Source: JAGWRI01 sp963728785 (GTDB lineage: Bacteria; Gemmatimonadota; Gemmatimonadetes; Gemmatimonadales; Gemmatimonadaceae). From it: DNA of 64,000 nucleotides. The notes beneath the pieces are model-generated. The model did no database searches and had not been told where the DNA came from. It saw only the letters and a list, made by a program, of their open reading frames with translations. Made by a program: the position numbers and the translations under genes. The stretch spans positions 930,001 through 994,000 of the forward strand of contig CAVSKV010000004.1 of NCBI GenBank assembly GCA_963728785.1. The letters run 5' to 3'. Below, one piece after another: positions 1 through 8,219 of the stretch. Numbering within the stretch: position 1 is the first letter of the stretch; each line of letters begins with the position of its first letter.

Positions 1-762
1 GGTCTTGCCCTGCTTGAGCGCCTGCTGCTCGGCTTCGACGAGTTTACGCCACGTGGCGGCCAGGTCCTTCTGAACGAACACCTCGCCCGCGTACGGCCCG
101 GGGTGCGCGGTGCCTGGGTGTGTAAACATGACGTCGCTGGCGTACCTCCACTGCGCGATCGTGTCCTTGTACTGCTGGATCGTGTTGCAGATCTGCGCCT
201 CGATGGCGTAACCGTCGGCCATCTGGATGGCCGGCGCCAACACCTGCTTGAGCGACAGCTTGCCGTACCCGGCGAGCATCGTGAGCAGGCCGCCTACGGT
301 TCCCGGCGTGACCGCGGCCAGCGGTCCGTACTCGGGCGGAAAGCGATAGCCATTGCTGTGATAGAACTCTGCCGTCGCTCCAGTGGGCGCCACACCCAGC
401 GCGTCGATGCCGATCACCTTGTGCGTGTGCGGATTGTAGATGAGTGCCTGCGTCTCGCCGCCGCACGACAGCGTGTCCCACATGGTGCACCCGGCGGCGA
501 GCATCGCCGCTGCGGCGTCCACCGCATTGCCGCCCTCGGCAAAGATCAGCGCGCCCGCCGTGGCCGACAGCGGCTTGCCCGTGATGGCCAGCCAGTGCGT
601 GGCGTGGAGCGGCGGCTTCTCGGTTTGTGAATAACGCGGATCCTCCGCCTGCCGCGGCTGCGCGGTGCGGGGGCGCGTGCGCTGCGCGTGGAGCGCCACC
701 GGAGTCACCGTGAGCAGCGCGGCGACCGCGAGGTCACGCATGTGAATCTGCAGTCTCGGCAT
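1..762 (-). CDS. Gamma-glutamyltranspeptidase, N-terminal part (runs off left edge)
   Basis: The 254 visible codons run without a stop to the window edge. The protein starts with a Sec signal peptide (hydrophobic LAVAALLTVTPVALHAQ). It continues with features of the large subunit of the gamma-glutamyltransferase Ntn-hydrolase family: HATHWLAITGKPLSATAGA, then EGGNAVDAAAAMLAAGC, then GIDALGVAPTGAT. The family cleaves gamma-glutamyl bonds such as that of glutathione in the periplasm after autoproteolysis at a Thr. That Thr and the small subunit lie outside the window, so activity cannot be judged. The ATG at 762 is 8 nt after the stop of the upstream sortilin-type gene, so the two are probably co-transcribed. 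Family call is firm; substrate is unknown, and cephalosporin-acylase-like members exist. Confidence 0.88.
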   Translation of the reverse strand, partial: MPRLQIHMRDLAVAALLTVTPVALHAQRTRPRTAQPRQAEDPRYSQTEKPPLHATHWLAITGKPLSATAGALIFAEGGNAVDAAAAMLAAGCTMWDTLSCGGETQALIYNPHTHKVIGIDALGVAPTGATAEFYHSNGYRFPPEYGPLAAVTPGTVGGLLTMLAGYGKLSLKQVLAPAIQMADGYAIEAQICNTIQQYKDTIAQWRYASDVMFTHPGTAHPGPYAGEVFVQKDLAATWRKLVEAEQQALKQGKT

Positions 763-770
763 GAGTCCGC

Positions 771-3700
771 TCACGGAACGATCGGTTTGGCTGGCGCCGC
801 CGGCACGATCACGGCCGCCTTGGCATCCAGCAGTGCATTGAACGCCGCGATCTGGTCGCCCAGCAGGAAATCGATCTTGGCCTGCACGGCGGGCCACTGT
901 GCCTGCAGGTCGGCCAGCCGCTTGCTCACGCCATTGGTCACCGGCATGTACGACCCATCGACCTGACTGGCCAGATACGCCCACTGATCGGCGATGCCGT
1001 TGGGGAAGTTGATGATGTCCTGTCCGTTGGTGTGCTTGGGCTGTACGAGGTAGACGCTGAGCGAGTCGAGCCGGCCGGCCAGCGCATTGCCCACCGACGA
1101 CACGCTGTCGCTCTTCGGCAGGTCCTTGGCATGTGCCACGATGGTCTTCACCTGATCGCGCACGTCGTCGAGCCGCTTGGCGTCGTGGAAGATGGCGTTC
1201 GTGCGCGCATTGATGGCCTGAATGACGCGCTGTTCCTCCGCCATCTGTGCGGCGGTGAGGTGGATGCGCGGATCCTGCTTCACCGTGAGGGGCGCCGAGT
1301 AGCTCTTGCCGTTCGCCGTCAGGCGCACCGTGTACTGGCCGGGCGCCACCACGTACCCGCCGGTTGAGCCGAAGAAGTTCACTCCGCGCGGCGCGTCGAG
1401 GGGGGCGGTGCGCAGATCCCACTCCGCGCGGTGCATTCCCGGCGTGCCGGGTACGCCGCGCTCACCAGGCTTCGGCTTGCCCTCGTACGTGCGGATGACG
1501 TTGTTGCCGGCGTCGAGCATCTCGAGCTTCACCTTGGCGGAGTCGGTGCCGGCGGCAAGGTCGTAATAGATGATGGCGCCGCTGGGCGGGTTGGCGCCTG
1601 CGGGCGCGCTGTTGAGGCCGTCGAACCCGCCGCCCCACTCGGTGAGATACGCGGGGCGGGGCGCGAACAGCTTGGTGTCCGACGGCCCGACGCTCTCCGC
1701 GCCCTGCTCGAGCGGACTCACATCGTCGAGAATCCAGAAGGCGCGTCCTTCGGTTGACGCGACCAGATCGCCGTTGCGGAGCTGCAGATCGGTTACCGGC
1801 ACCGGGGGCAGATTGGCCTGCAGGCTCTGCCAGTGCTGGCCGTCGTCGAACGAAACGTAGGCACCGGTTTCGGCGCCGGCATAGAGCAATCCGCGGCGCA
1901 CCTTGTCGGCGCGCACCACGCGTGCCTGATCGCCGTCGCGAATTCCGTTCACGAGTTGAGTCCACGAGCGGCCGTAGTCGGTGGTCTTGTAGATGTGCGG
2001 CGCCCAGTCGGCCCACTTGTAACCGTCGTAGGTCATGTAGGCCGTGCCGGCGTCCCACGGCGAGACTTCGATGGCGTTCACGAATCCGGGGCCAACGCCC
2101 TTGGGTGTGGCGTTGGTCCACGTCTTGCCGCCGTCACGCGTGAGTTGCACGAGGCCGTCGTCGGTGCCTACCCAGATGGTATTCGAGTCGTGGGGCGACG
2201 GCGCGATGTAATAGATCGTGTTGTACACTTCGCCGCCCGCGCCCTCGTTGGTGATTGGTGCACCGCCCCATCCCTGGTGCGCCTTCTCGTTCCGCGTCAA
2301 GTCGGGGCTGATCGGCGTCCAGGTCTGCCCGCGGTCGTTCGACCGGAACAGCACGTTCCCGCCGTCGTACAGCACATGCGGATCCTGCGGCGACACGGCC
2401 AGCGGCGAACTCCAGTTGAACCGGTACGCGATAGAGTCCGACGGCATGTTGAGGTTGAGCTGGGGATACGCCATCACGCTCCGCGTCATGCGTGTCTGCC
2501 GGTCGAACTCCTCCAGGATGCCCTGGTAGCAGTCCCCGTAGACGTAGCGTGGGTCGTCCGGGTCGAACACGAGGTGCGAACTCTCGCACCCCGCCACCGG
2601 ATACCAGTCACCCGCGCGGATGCCTCCCGGCGATGCACTGGGAATCGCGATCGACGTGTTGTCCTGCTGTGCGCCGTACACCCAGTAGGGGTACTGGTTG
2701 TCCGTATTCACGCGGTAGATCTGCGCCGTTGGCTGGTTGTCCTGCGTGCTCCAGCTCTTGCCGCCGTCGAGCGTCACCGTGGCGCCGCCGTCGTTGCCAT
2801 TGATCATGTCGTCATGGTTGCGCGGGTTGATCCACAGGTCGTGGTTGTCGCCGTGCAGTCCGCGCAAGATCTGGAACGACTTGCCCCCGTCGATCGACTT
2901 GTTGATCTGCGCGTTCATTACGTAGACGACGTTCTCGTCCTGCGGGTCGGCCATGATGCGCGTGTAGTACCACGACCGCGACCGGATGAGCCGCTCGGCG
3001 CTGAGGTGCGTCCACGTGTCGCCGTCGTCGTCCGAGCGGTAGACGCCGCCGGTGTCGCCCGCGGCCTCGACGATCGCGAATACGCGGTGTGGATTGGCGC
3101 CGGATACCGAGACGCCGATCCGTCCCACGATGCCGGCGGGCCATCCGTGTCCCGCGACGCGCTTCCACGTTGCGCCGCCGTTGGTGGTCTTGTAGATCGC
3201 GCTCCCCGGGCCGCCGCTCCGGATCTGCCAGGGCAGCCGCTGGAAGTCCCAGAAGGCGGCGAACAGCTCACGCGGGTTGGCGGGATTCATCGCCAGGTCG
3301 ATGGCTGAGACGCTGTCGCTGGGGTGCAGCAGCAGCGTCCAGTGCCCCCCGCCGTCCGTGCTGTTGTAAATCCCACGATCCGGGCCGAACGTCCACCGGC
3401 TCCCCTCAGCAGCCGCGAAGACGATGTCCGGGTCGCGCGGGTCGACGACCATCTCTGCGATCGACTTCGTCGCTTCGAGCCCGGTGTACGTCCAGGTCTT
3501 GCCGGCGTCGGTGGAGCGGTAGACGCCGTCGCCCCAGGTGGACGACTGCCCCCGCGGCTCACGCTCGCCCATGCCGGCGTACACCACGTTGGGATCCCCG
3601 GGCGCCACGGCAAGCGAGCCGACGGAGCCGCGGCGGATCTGCCCGTCCGACACGTTGCGCCAGGTGCCGCCCGCATCCTCCGTCCTCCAGATGCCGCCGC

Positions 3701-3941
3701 CGGTGGCGCCCATGTAGAAAGTGAGCGGTTCCGAGGCGACCCCGACCACCGTGGTCACCCGGCCACCGCGGTACGGGCCGATGCTGCGCCAGTGCAAGCC
3801 GCCGAACTGCGTGGAGTCGAACGTCGCAGCGCCGGTCGGTCGGCTGGCCGTCGAGGGGGCCTGGGCGCGCGCCGCGGACGGCGCCGCGAGGAGCAGGACG
3901 GCCGCGCCGAGGGCGCGGACCGGGAAGCGGAAGAAGCGCAT
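771..3941 (-). CDS. Secreted sortilin/VPS10-type BNR-repeat protein
   Basis: A 1056-aa exported protein. From the ATG at 3941 it has an ideal Sec signal peptide (MRFFRFPVRALGAAVLLLAA, cleavage after ARAQA); an in-frame GTG at 3971 would add ten residues. Repeated BNR/Asp-box motifs (TEDAGGTWRNVSDG, STDAGKTWTYTG, TTNGGATWKRVAG, SNDRGQTWTPISPD) predict a multi-bladed beta-propeller covering roughly residues 40-720, as in the glycosyl-hydrolase-like/VPS10 sortilin family common in Gemmatimonadota, Acidobacteriota and Bacteroidota. The last ~300 residues hold a beta-sandwich-like part and a helical tail. No catalytic function is established for these proteins; peptide or glycan handling in the periplasm is an inference, supported only by the gamma-glutamyltranspeptidase gene 8 nt downstream. 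Confidence 0.85.
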   Translation of the reverse strand: MRFFRFPVRALGAAVLLLAAPSAARAQAPSTASRPTGAATFDSTQFGGLHWRSIGPYRGGRVTTVVGVASEPLTFYMGATGGGIWRTEDAGGTWRNVSDGQIRRGSVGSLAVAPGDPNVVYAGMGEREPRGQSSTWGDGVYRSTDAGKTWTYTGLEATKSIAEMVVDPRDPDIVFAAAEGSRWTFGPDRGIYNSTDGGGHWTLLLHPSDSVSAIDLAMNPANPRELFAAFWDFQRLPWQIRSGGPGSAIYKTTNGGATWKRVAGHGWPAGIVGRIGVSVSGANPHRVFAIVEAAGDTGGVYRSDDDGDTWTHLSAERLIRSRSWYYTRIMADPQDENVVYVMNAQINKSIDGGKSFQILRGLHGDNHDLWINPRNHDDMINGNDGGATVTLDGGKSWSTQDNQPTAQIYRVNTDNQYPYWVYGAQQDNTSIAIPSASPGGIRAGDWYPVAGCESSHLVFDPDDPRYVYGDCYQGILEEFDRQTRMTRSVMAYPQLNLNMPSDSIAYRFNWSSPLAVSPQDPHVLYDGGNVLFRSNDRGQTWTPISPDLTRNEKAHQGWGGAPITNEGAGGEVYNTIYYIAPSPHDSNTIWVGTDDGLVQLTRDGGKTWTNATPKGVGPGFVNAIEVSPWDAGTAYMTYDGYKWADWAPHIYKTTDYGRSWTQLVNGIRDGDQARVVRADKVRRGLLYAGAETGAYVSFDDGQHWQSLQANLPPVPVTDLQLRNGDLVASTEGRAFWILDDVSPLEQGAESVGPSDTKLFAPRPAYLTEWGGGFDGLNSAPAGANPPSGAIIYYDLAAGTDSAKVKLEMLDAGNNVIRTYEGKPKPGERGVPGTPGMHRAEWDLRTAPLDAPRGVNFFGSTGGYVVAPGQYTVRLTANGKSYSAPLTVKQDPRIHLTAAQMAEEQRVIQAINARTNAIFHDAKRLDDVRDQVKTIVAHAKDLPKSDSVSSVGNALAGRLDSLSVYLVQPKHTNGQDIINFPNGIADQWAYLASQVDGSYMPVTNGVSKRLADLQAQWPAVQAKIDFLLGDQIAAFNALLDAKAAVIVPAAPAKPIVP

Positions 3942-4043
3942 GCGCAGGTCCGGTGGAAAGAAGCGGTTCACGGTGGCGTTGGGGGAGCCTGATCGGGCCT
4001 GCGGATAATATCACGCTGCAGGACGGCGAGCGACCCCGCCCGC

Positions 4044-4340
4044 TTACCAATCGCCCCGGTCGCACCCGCGGTTGTACGCCGCGATGAGCGAGAACGGCAC
4101 GCCCCCATAGCACACCAGCATGCCGCCCCAGAAGGGAATCTGGGCCATGCGCAGATCGGTCATGTGGAACGACCACAGCATCAGGAACACGCCGGCGCAA
4201 CACCACCCGATGCACTCGCCGCAAGCGCGGACGAACTCCCAGCGGTACAACCGCTCGATCTCACGCTGGGCGGCGAGACGTTCGGCGGCGATGCGTTCGA
4301 GTTCCGCCTGGAGTGGCGCGCTGTGGGTGGACGCGGGCAC
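4044..4340 (-). CDS. Small membrane protein of unknown function
   Basis: A 98-aa ORF opening with GTG. Residues ~10-30 are a charged heptad-like helix (LQAELERIAAERLAAQREIE). Two hydrophobic segments follow (~CIGWCCAGVFLMLWSF and ~IPFWGGMLVCYGGVPFSLIAAY), giving a short coiled-coil plus two-helix membrane hairpin. It contains five Cys. It lies on the minus strand between the dNK-like kinase gene (77 nt upstream) and the sortilin-type gene, so it could belong to that transcription unit. I recognise no family. Its reality rests on length, hydrophobic pattern and lack of a competing frame. Confidence 0.55.
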   Translation of the reverse strand: MPASTHSAPLQAELERIAAERLAAQREIERLYRWEFVRACGECIGWCCAGVFLMLWSFHMTDLRMAQIPFWGGMLVCYGGVPFSLIAAYNRGCDRGDW

Positions 4341-4417
4341 GGGTCGTGGGACGGGGGAGACCGGGGCTCGTTCGGTTCTACCCAGGGCCAGACGGAGGGT
4401 TCCGGCCGCCCGCCGCG

Positions 4418-5041
4418 CTACCCCGCCGCGGGGGGGACGAACTCGTATGCGATTTCCTTGAACATCGGCAGTCGCGCCGCGTGGATGATGTGCACGAGAT
4501 CGTCGCGTTCGTGAAACTCCATGTTGTCGCGATTGATGACGACCGTATTCGGATTCCTCGCGGCCAGCCGCCGGAACTCCGTGTCGATGAGCCGGAACCG
4601 GCGCACCATCAACTCCACGCTCTCATGCGGCCGGTTCCGCTGCATGATGTGCTTCTCGATCGTGTCGGTGCTCGATGTCAGGCAGATCACCCGGTCGGGG
4701 TTCCACCAGTCGCCGATCGCGAGCACCGCACGCAGGGCGTCGTGCTCCCCGGGGGGATACTCCGCGATGTGGGCCTCCAGCGTGATCCGCGCGCCCTCGA
4801 AGAAGATCACCCGGCCGGCGCGGTCGTGCTCCATCGCGTCCTGGTAGTTGGCGTCGTACAGCCGCGCGAAGTACGCGGTCACCCCCACCGCGTTTCGGCC
4901 GGCCTCGATGTCGGCGAGCAGGCGTGGGTCCCACACGCCCTTCTCGCCCTCGCCGTACGCCCCATTGTGATAGAGATCGGCCAGCTGGCGAACCAGCGTG
5001 CTCTTGCCGATTCCGGGGCCGCCCACGATTGCCACGCGCAT
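4418..5041 (-). CDS. Deoxynucleoside kinase-like P-loop NTPase
   Basis: A 207-aa cytoplasmic protein starting at ATG 5041. The N-terminal GGPGIGKSTLVRQLADLY is a Walker A motif. A central FFEGARITLEAHIAEYP is in the position of the ERS/substrate motif of dNK/thymidylate-kinase folds. RNRPHESVELMVRRFRLID matches the Arg-rich LID and following helix of deoxynucleoside kinases. This suggests ATP-dependent phosphorylation of a nucleoside-like substrate, but the DRS-type motif is not canonical, so another small-molecule kinase is possible. It is divergent from the M61-like peptidase gene across a 67-nt promoter region. Confidence 0.6.
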   Translation of the reverse strand: MRVAIVGGPGIGKSTLVRQLADLYHNGAYGEGEKGVWDPRLLADIEAGRNAVGVTAYFARLYDANYQDAMEHDRAGRVIFFEGARITLEAHIAEYPPGEHDALRAVLAIGDWWNPDRVICLTSSTDTIEKHIMQRNRPHESVELMVRRFRLIDTEFRRLAARNPNTVVINRDNMEFHERDDLVHIIHAARLPMFKEIAYEFVPPAAG

Positions 5042-5043
5042 GC

Positions 5044-5073
5044 TTGGTCTGTCCTCGACGGTTGGGGCATACT
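5044..5073 (+). promoter_or_regulatory. Candidate sigma70-like promoter of the M61-like peptidase gene
   Basis: TTGGTC at 5044-5049 and CATACT at 5068-5073 are separated by 18 bp, and transcription would start about 30 nt before the ATG at 5109. It lies in the short divergent region between two genes. This is a pattern match only. Confidence 0.33.
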
Positions 5074-5108
5074 AGCCCGCCGCGTTCACTCTGGCAAAGG
5101 GGGAGCAC

Positions 5109-6848
5109 ATGGGCGATCATCCACCGACCATGCACCGTCACGTGATGAGGCTCGCTTTCGCAATGGCGCTGGCCGCGACGCCCACCCAGGCTCGTGGCCA
5201 GGCGGACACCCTCCGGTACACCTTCCGCTACGATCGCAGCGCCCCGGGGCCGCGCCTCGAGGTGGACGTGGACTTTCGCGGGGACCGCACCGGGATCACC
5301 CGCCTGGAGATTCCGACGTCGTGGGCCGGCGAGGACAGCCTGTGGAAAGCGATCGTGGAATTCGACGCCGGGCCCGGTGTCACCCTCGGACCACTCATCG
5401 ACGGCGTTCGCATGCTGGGACATCTGCCGGGTGCGCGCGTCCATCTGCACTATGTGCTGCAGCAGGACTGGACCGGCCCCCTACGCTATCCGCTGTACCA
5501 CCGCGTGGTCGTGGACAGTACACGGGTCGTGTTCAATCAATCGAACGCGCTTGTGTTTCCGGACCGCATGGGGAGCGCCACTCCGGTGCTGCAGATCCGC
5601 TGGACCGGGTTGCCCCAGACATGGCGCATCCTCACCAGCTTCGGACTCAAGGCGACCTTCTCCGGACCCGTCTCGTTGCGCGAGTTCTCCGGTGCATCGT
5701 TCGCCGCCGGCGACTTCCAGCTCGTGAGTCCGGCCTCTGACGGCGGCGTGACGATCGAGGCCCAGGGCGCGTGGCGCTTCACCGATCCGGACTTCGCCCA
5801 AATGGTGCGGGCGTTGTGGCGGGCGGAGACCGGCTTCTGGGGCGCACCCGCGTTCCACGACCCATTCGTGCTGCTCCTCCCGATCGCCGACGCCCATACG
5901 GTCACCGGCACGGCGTTCACTGCCGGATTCGTTGCCGCGGCCGACAGCACAGTGGAACTCGCGGCGCTGGGGCGGTTGCTCGCCCACGAGCTGTTCCACC
6001 TGTGGAACGGCCAGCGCCTGGCCGCCACGCGCGGCGAGGCCCGGTACAAGTGGTTCACCGAGGGGTTCACCGACTATTACGCCGACCGCATCTTCCGCGA
6101 TCTTGGCCGGTACTCGGATTCGGTGTATCTCGCCCGCGTGAACGCCGTGCTCCGAACCTATTACGCATCGCCGGCCCGGCGGGCGAGGCGGGACGAGGTG
6201 GCCGCCCGCTATTTCGCTGACCCCGACTGGAAGGCGTATCCGTACGCCCAAGGGTATGCGTTGGCGCTGAATCTCGAGGCGGCTCTGCCGCGGTGGTCGA
6301 GGTCGGCCTTCGACCTCGACAGCCTGATGGTCGCCGCGTTCCACGCCGCCGGCGGTGAGAACATCGAGATCACCGATTCGCTGCTCGTGCACCAGGTGCC
6401 TGTCGTGGCGCGCCCGCCGTTCGGCGACGCCATCGACCGGTACGTGAACCGCGGCGAGATGGTCCCCGCCGACTCCGCCGCCCTCGGCCGGTGCGTCTCG
6501 GTGCGGACCGTGGCGATCTTCACGTTCGACCTCGGATTCGACGCGGCGGCCACGGCGCGCAACCGGGTGGTTCAGGGCGTGCGGGCGGGCGGGCCGGCCG
6601 CACAGGCCGGGATCGCCGACGGCATGAAACTCCTCGGCTACAGCTGGAACAGCGACGACGCGTCGAGCCCCGTTCTTCTGCAGATCGACGAAGCCAGCGG
6701 CCCACGCCTCGTGCGCTATCTGCCCCACGGCAGCCAGGTCTTCCTCACCCCGCAGTACGTCGCAACCCCCGGCGCGCCGGGGTGTCTCACGCTCGGCAAC
6801 GAGCCCGCTATTTCTGGGCTGCGCGGTCGCCGAGAAGTTTCGTGGTGA
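5109..6848 (+). CDS. Secreted M61-like metallopeptidase with C-terminal PDZ-like domain
   Basis: A 579-aa exported protein. The zinc site HELFHLWNG (HExxH, His293/Glu294/His297) is followed by KWFTEGFTDYYAD, whose Glu318 matches the third ligand in the W-x-EGF-T-x-YY signature of M61 glycyl aminopeptidases. The N-terminal half is the beta-rich domain seen before the catalytic domain in this family. Near the C-terminus VVQGVRAGGPAAQAGIADG is PDZ-like. Two later in-frame ATGs (5130, 5145) would trim the leader before the hydrophobic signal MRLAFAMALAATPTQARGQA. The GGGGGAG 3 nt before 5109 favours the first ATG, though it is close. The 3' end overlaps the convergent small gene by 41 bp. Family assignment is good at superfamily level; substrate is unknown. 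Confidence 0.78.
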   Translation: MGDHPPTMHRHVMRLAFAMALAATPTQARGQADTLRYTFRYDRSAPGPRLEVDVDFRGDRTGITRLEIPTSWAGEDSLWKAIVEFDAGPGVTLGPLIDGVRMLGHLPGARVHLHYVLQQDWTGPLRYPLYHRVVVDSTRVVFNQSNALVFPDRMGSATPVLQIRWTGLPQTWRILTSFGLKATFSGPVSLREFSGASFAAGDFQLVSPASDGGVTIEAQGAWRFTDPDFAQMVRALWRAETGFWGAPAFHDPFVLLLPIADAHTVTGTAFTAGFVAAADSTVELAALGRLLAHELFHLWNGQRLAATRGEARYKWFTEGFTDYYADRIFRDLGRYSDSVYLARVNAVLRTYYASPARRARRDEVAARYFADPDWKAYPYAQGYALALNLEAALPRWSRSAFDLDSLMVAAFHAAGGENIEITDSLLVHQVPVVARPPFGDAIDRYVNRGEMVPADSAALGRCVSVRTVAIFTFDLGFDAAATARNRVVQGVRAGGPAAQAGIADGMKLLGYSWNSDDASSPVLLQIDEASGPRLVRYLPHGSQVFLTPQYVATPGAPGCLTLGNEPAISGLRGRREVSW

Positions 6849-7071
6849 ATCGCTGTCCCTCGCCGATGCGTTCGACCTCGACGGCGGTGGACTCGGCGAT
6901 CTGCTCCAGCCGTGCCAGGCGGTCCGCAATTTCGGCCAGCGTCTTGTCGTCCAGCGCCGGCGCTCCCGCGCGGCGCCGGTGGATCAGCGCGAGAGATATC
7001 TTGGCCAAGGTACCGAGCAGGGCCATGAGGCCCGAGAAGACAAGGATGTCGATGAGCATGTTTTCGGTCAC
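6808..7071 (-). CDS. Small single-helix membrane protein with coiled-coil tail
   Basis: An 87-aa protein read from GTG 7071, preceded by GAGGGA at ribosome-binding distance; an ATG at 7059 is an alternative. Residues ~5-25 (MLIDILVFSGLMALLGTLAK) form one membrane helix. The rest is a charged amphipathic helix (LAEIADRLARLEQIAESTAV, then VEVERIGEGQRFTTKLL) that probably forms a coiled coil. No enzymatic motif is seen. It lies just downstream of the exonuclease gene on the same strand and overlaps the 3' end of the convergent peptidase gene by 41 bp. Function unknown; a scaffold or sensor-like role would be a guess. Confidence 0.65.
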   Translation of the reverse strand: MTENMLIDILVFSGLMALLGTLAKISLALIHRRRAGAPALDDKTLAEIADRLARLEQIAESTAVEVERIGEGQRFTTKLLGDRAAQK

Positions 7072-7156
7072 GGCGTTCCCTCGTCTCGCGTGGCGAAGAG
7101 CGGGGTCGCCCGCCAATACGCAGCAGGTGGACGGGCGGTTTCGCGATGGTCCCGCC

Positions 7157-8083
7157 TCACGTTCGGTCGGAGTAGCGCGTCCGGGCGTCCAGCGCGTCGA
7201 TCCGCAGTTGCGGCCGCTGGCCGCCGTAAACGATAGCGTAGAGCCACTCCAACTCGGCCGCCTGCTCGTGGACGGGAACTTCCCGATGCCAGGCTTTGGG
7301 ACGGCCATCGCTCCCGGGACTCCAACGGTAGCGCCGTGCCTTGAGCAGGTCCTTGGTCTCGATCGGCGAATTCTCGGCCCAGATCCGCACCGTGCCGCGG
7401 CGCGCGTTGTCGAGCAGCAGGCGCATCGGGAGCGTGCCGTCGTCCAGCGGCGTGGCGAGCAGGTGAACGACGGCCGCCGCGTCCTGATCGGCGCGGTGGG
7501 CCGCGTAGAAGCACCGGCAGCGCTTCATCAGCAGGTATTCGAGTCCAGACGAGGACAGCCCCAATTGCCGCCACGGGATGTCGCGCACCGAACAGGCCCA
7601 TGGCTTGTCGCGGAACGGCCCCAGTCGCTGCTCGGTGAACGGCCGGTCGAATTCGGCGTTATGGGCAATGACTAACGACACGGACGTGAGGCAGGCCGCC
7701 ACGGCGGCATCGTCGATGCGCTGGCCGGCCACCTGGGCATCGGTGATTCCGGTAAGGGCCACGATCTCGGGGGGGATCGGCCGGCCGGGATCCTCGAAGA
7801 AGTCGAGCACGTCTCCCACGGAGAAAATCCTGCCTGTGTCCGGCGCGTACGTGAATGGCACGATCGAGAGCTGGATGATGGGGTCCCGACGCCAGTCCAT
7901 CCCCGTCGTCTCGACGTCGAGCGCGGCAGCCGTCTTGAGCGGTCCGTCCCCCGGACCGGGTGTCGCGTAGCTGCGCGGCGGGTCGAACCGGCGCAACACC
8001 CGGTAGTCGGGCGAAGCGTCGAGTTGAGCTGCGAGATCGGCGAGGGAGGGGGAGGGGGAGGTCTTTTCGACGGGTCGGGGCAC
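7157..8083 (-). CDS. DnaQ-like 3'-5' exonuclease domain protein
   Basis: About 308 aa from GTG 8083. All three DEDDh exonuclease motifs are visible: ALDVETTGMD (Asp58/Glu60), VIAHNAEFDRPF, and AHRADQDAAAVVHLL (His and Asp five residues apart). This is the fold of DNA polymerase III epsilon and RNase T and predicts metal-dependent 3'-5' trimming of nucleic acid. The C-terminal ~90 residues (RIWAENSPIETKDLLKARRY and onwards) resemble a small accessory domain found after such exonucleases in several phyla, not the polymerase-binding tail of epsilon. The reading frame stays open upstream to 8296, so the start is uncertain; the GTG was chosen because residues before it look non-coding and it avoids overlap with the divergent M1 peptidase gene. 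Confidence 0.8.
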   Translation of the reverse strand: MPRPVEKTSPSPSLADLAAQLDASPDYRVLRRFDPPRSYATPGPGDGPLKTAAALDVETTGMDWRRDPIIQLSIVPFTYAPDTGRIFSVGDVLDFFEDPGRPIPPEIVALTGITDAQVAGQRIDDAAVAACLTSVSLVIAHNAEFDRPFTEQRLGPFRDKPWACSVRDIPWRQLGLSSSGLEYLLMKRCRCFYAAHRADQDAAAVVHLLATPLDDGTLPMRLLLDNARRGTVRIWAENSPIETKDLLKARRYRWSPGSDGRPKAWHREVPVHEQAAELEWLYAIVYGGQRPQLRIDALDARTRYSDRT

Positions 8084-8219
8084 GGAAACCGCGAGGGCTC
8101 GGGGGTACGGTGGCCGGATCGCCGCCGCTCCCCTTCTATTTGCCTCCAATCGGCGTGGCGGGCAATGCCCCGGGTACGCGAAGTTGCAACGTACGGGCGA
8201 GGCACGCCATGCTTCAGGC

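Noticed and set aside
1833..3308. 491-aa open frame on the plus strand inside the sortilin-type gene
   Set aside because: It is antisense to a gene with clear BNR motifs and a signal peptide; Arg/Val-rich translation typical of shadow frames in high-GC DNA.
5042..5108. tRNA or small RNA gene in short intergenic gaps
   Set aside because: No cloverleaf, TTCGA-type T-loop or CCA end could be found here or in the other gaps; scanning by eye is limited.
5481..6929. 482-aa minus-strand frame over the M61-like peptidase gene
   Set aside because: No domain or signal; the plus strand carries HELFHLW and PDZ features.
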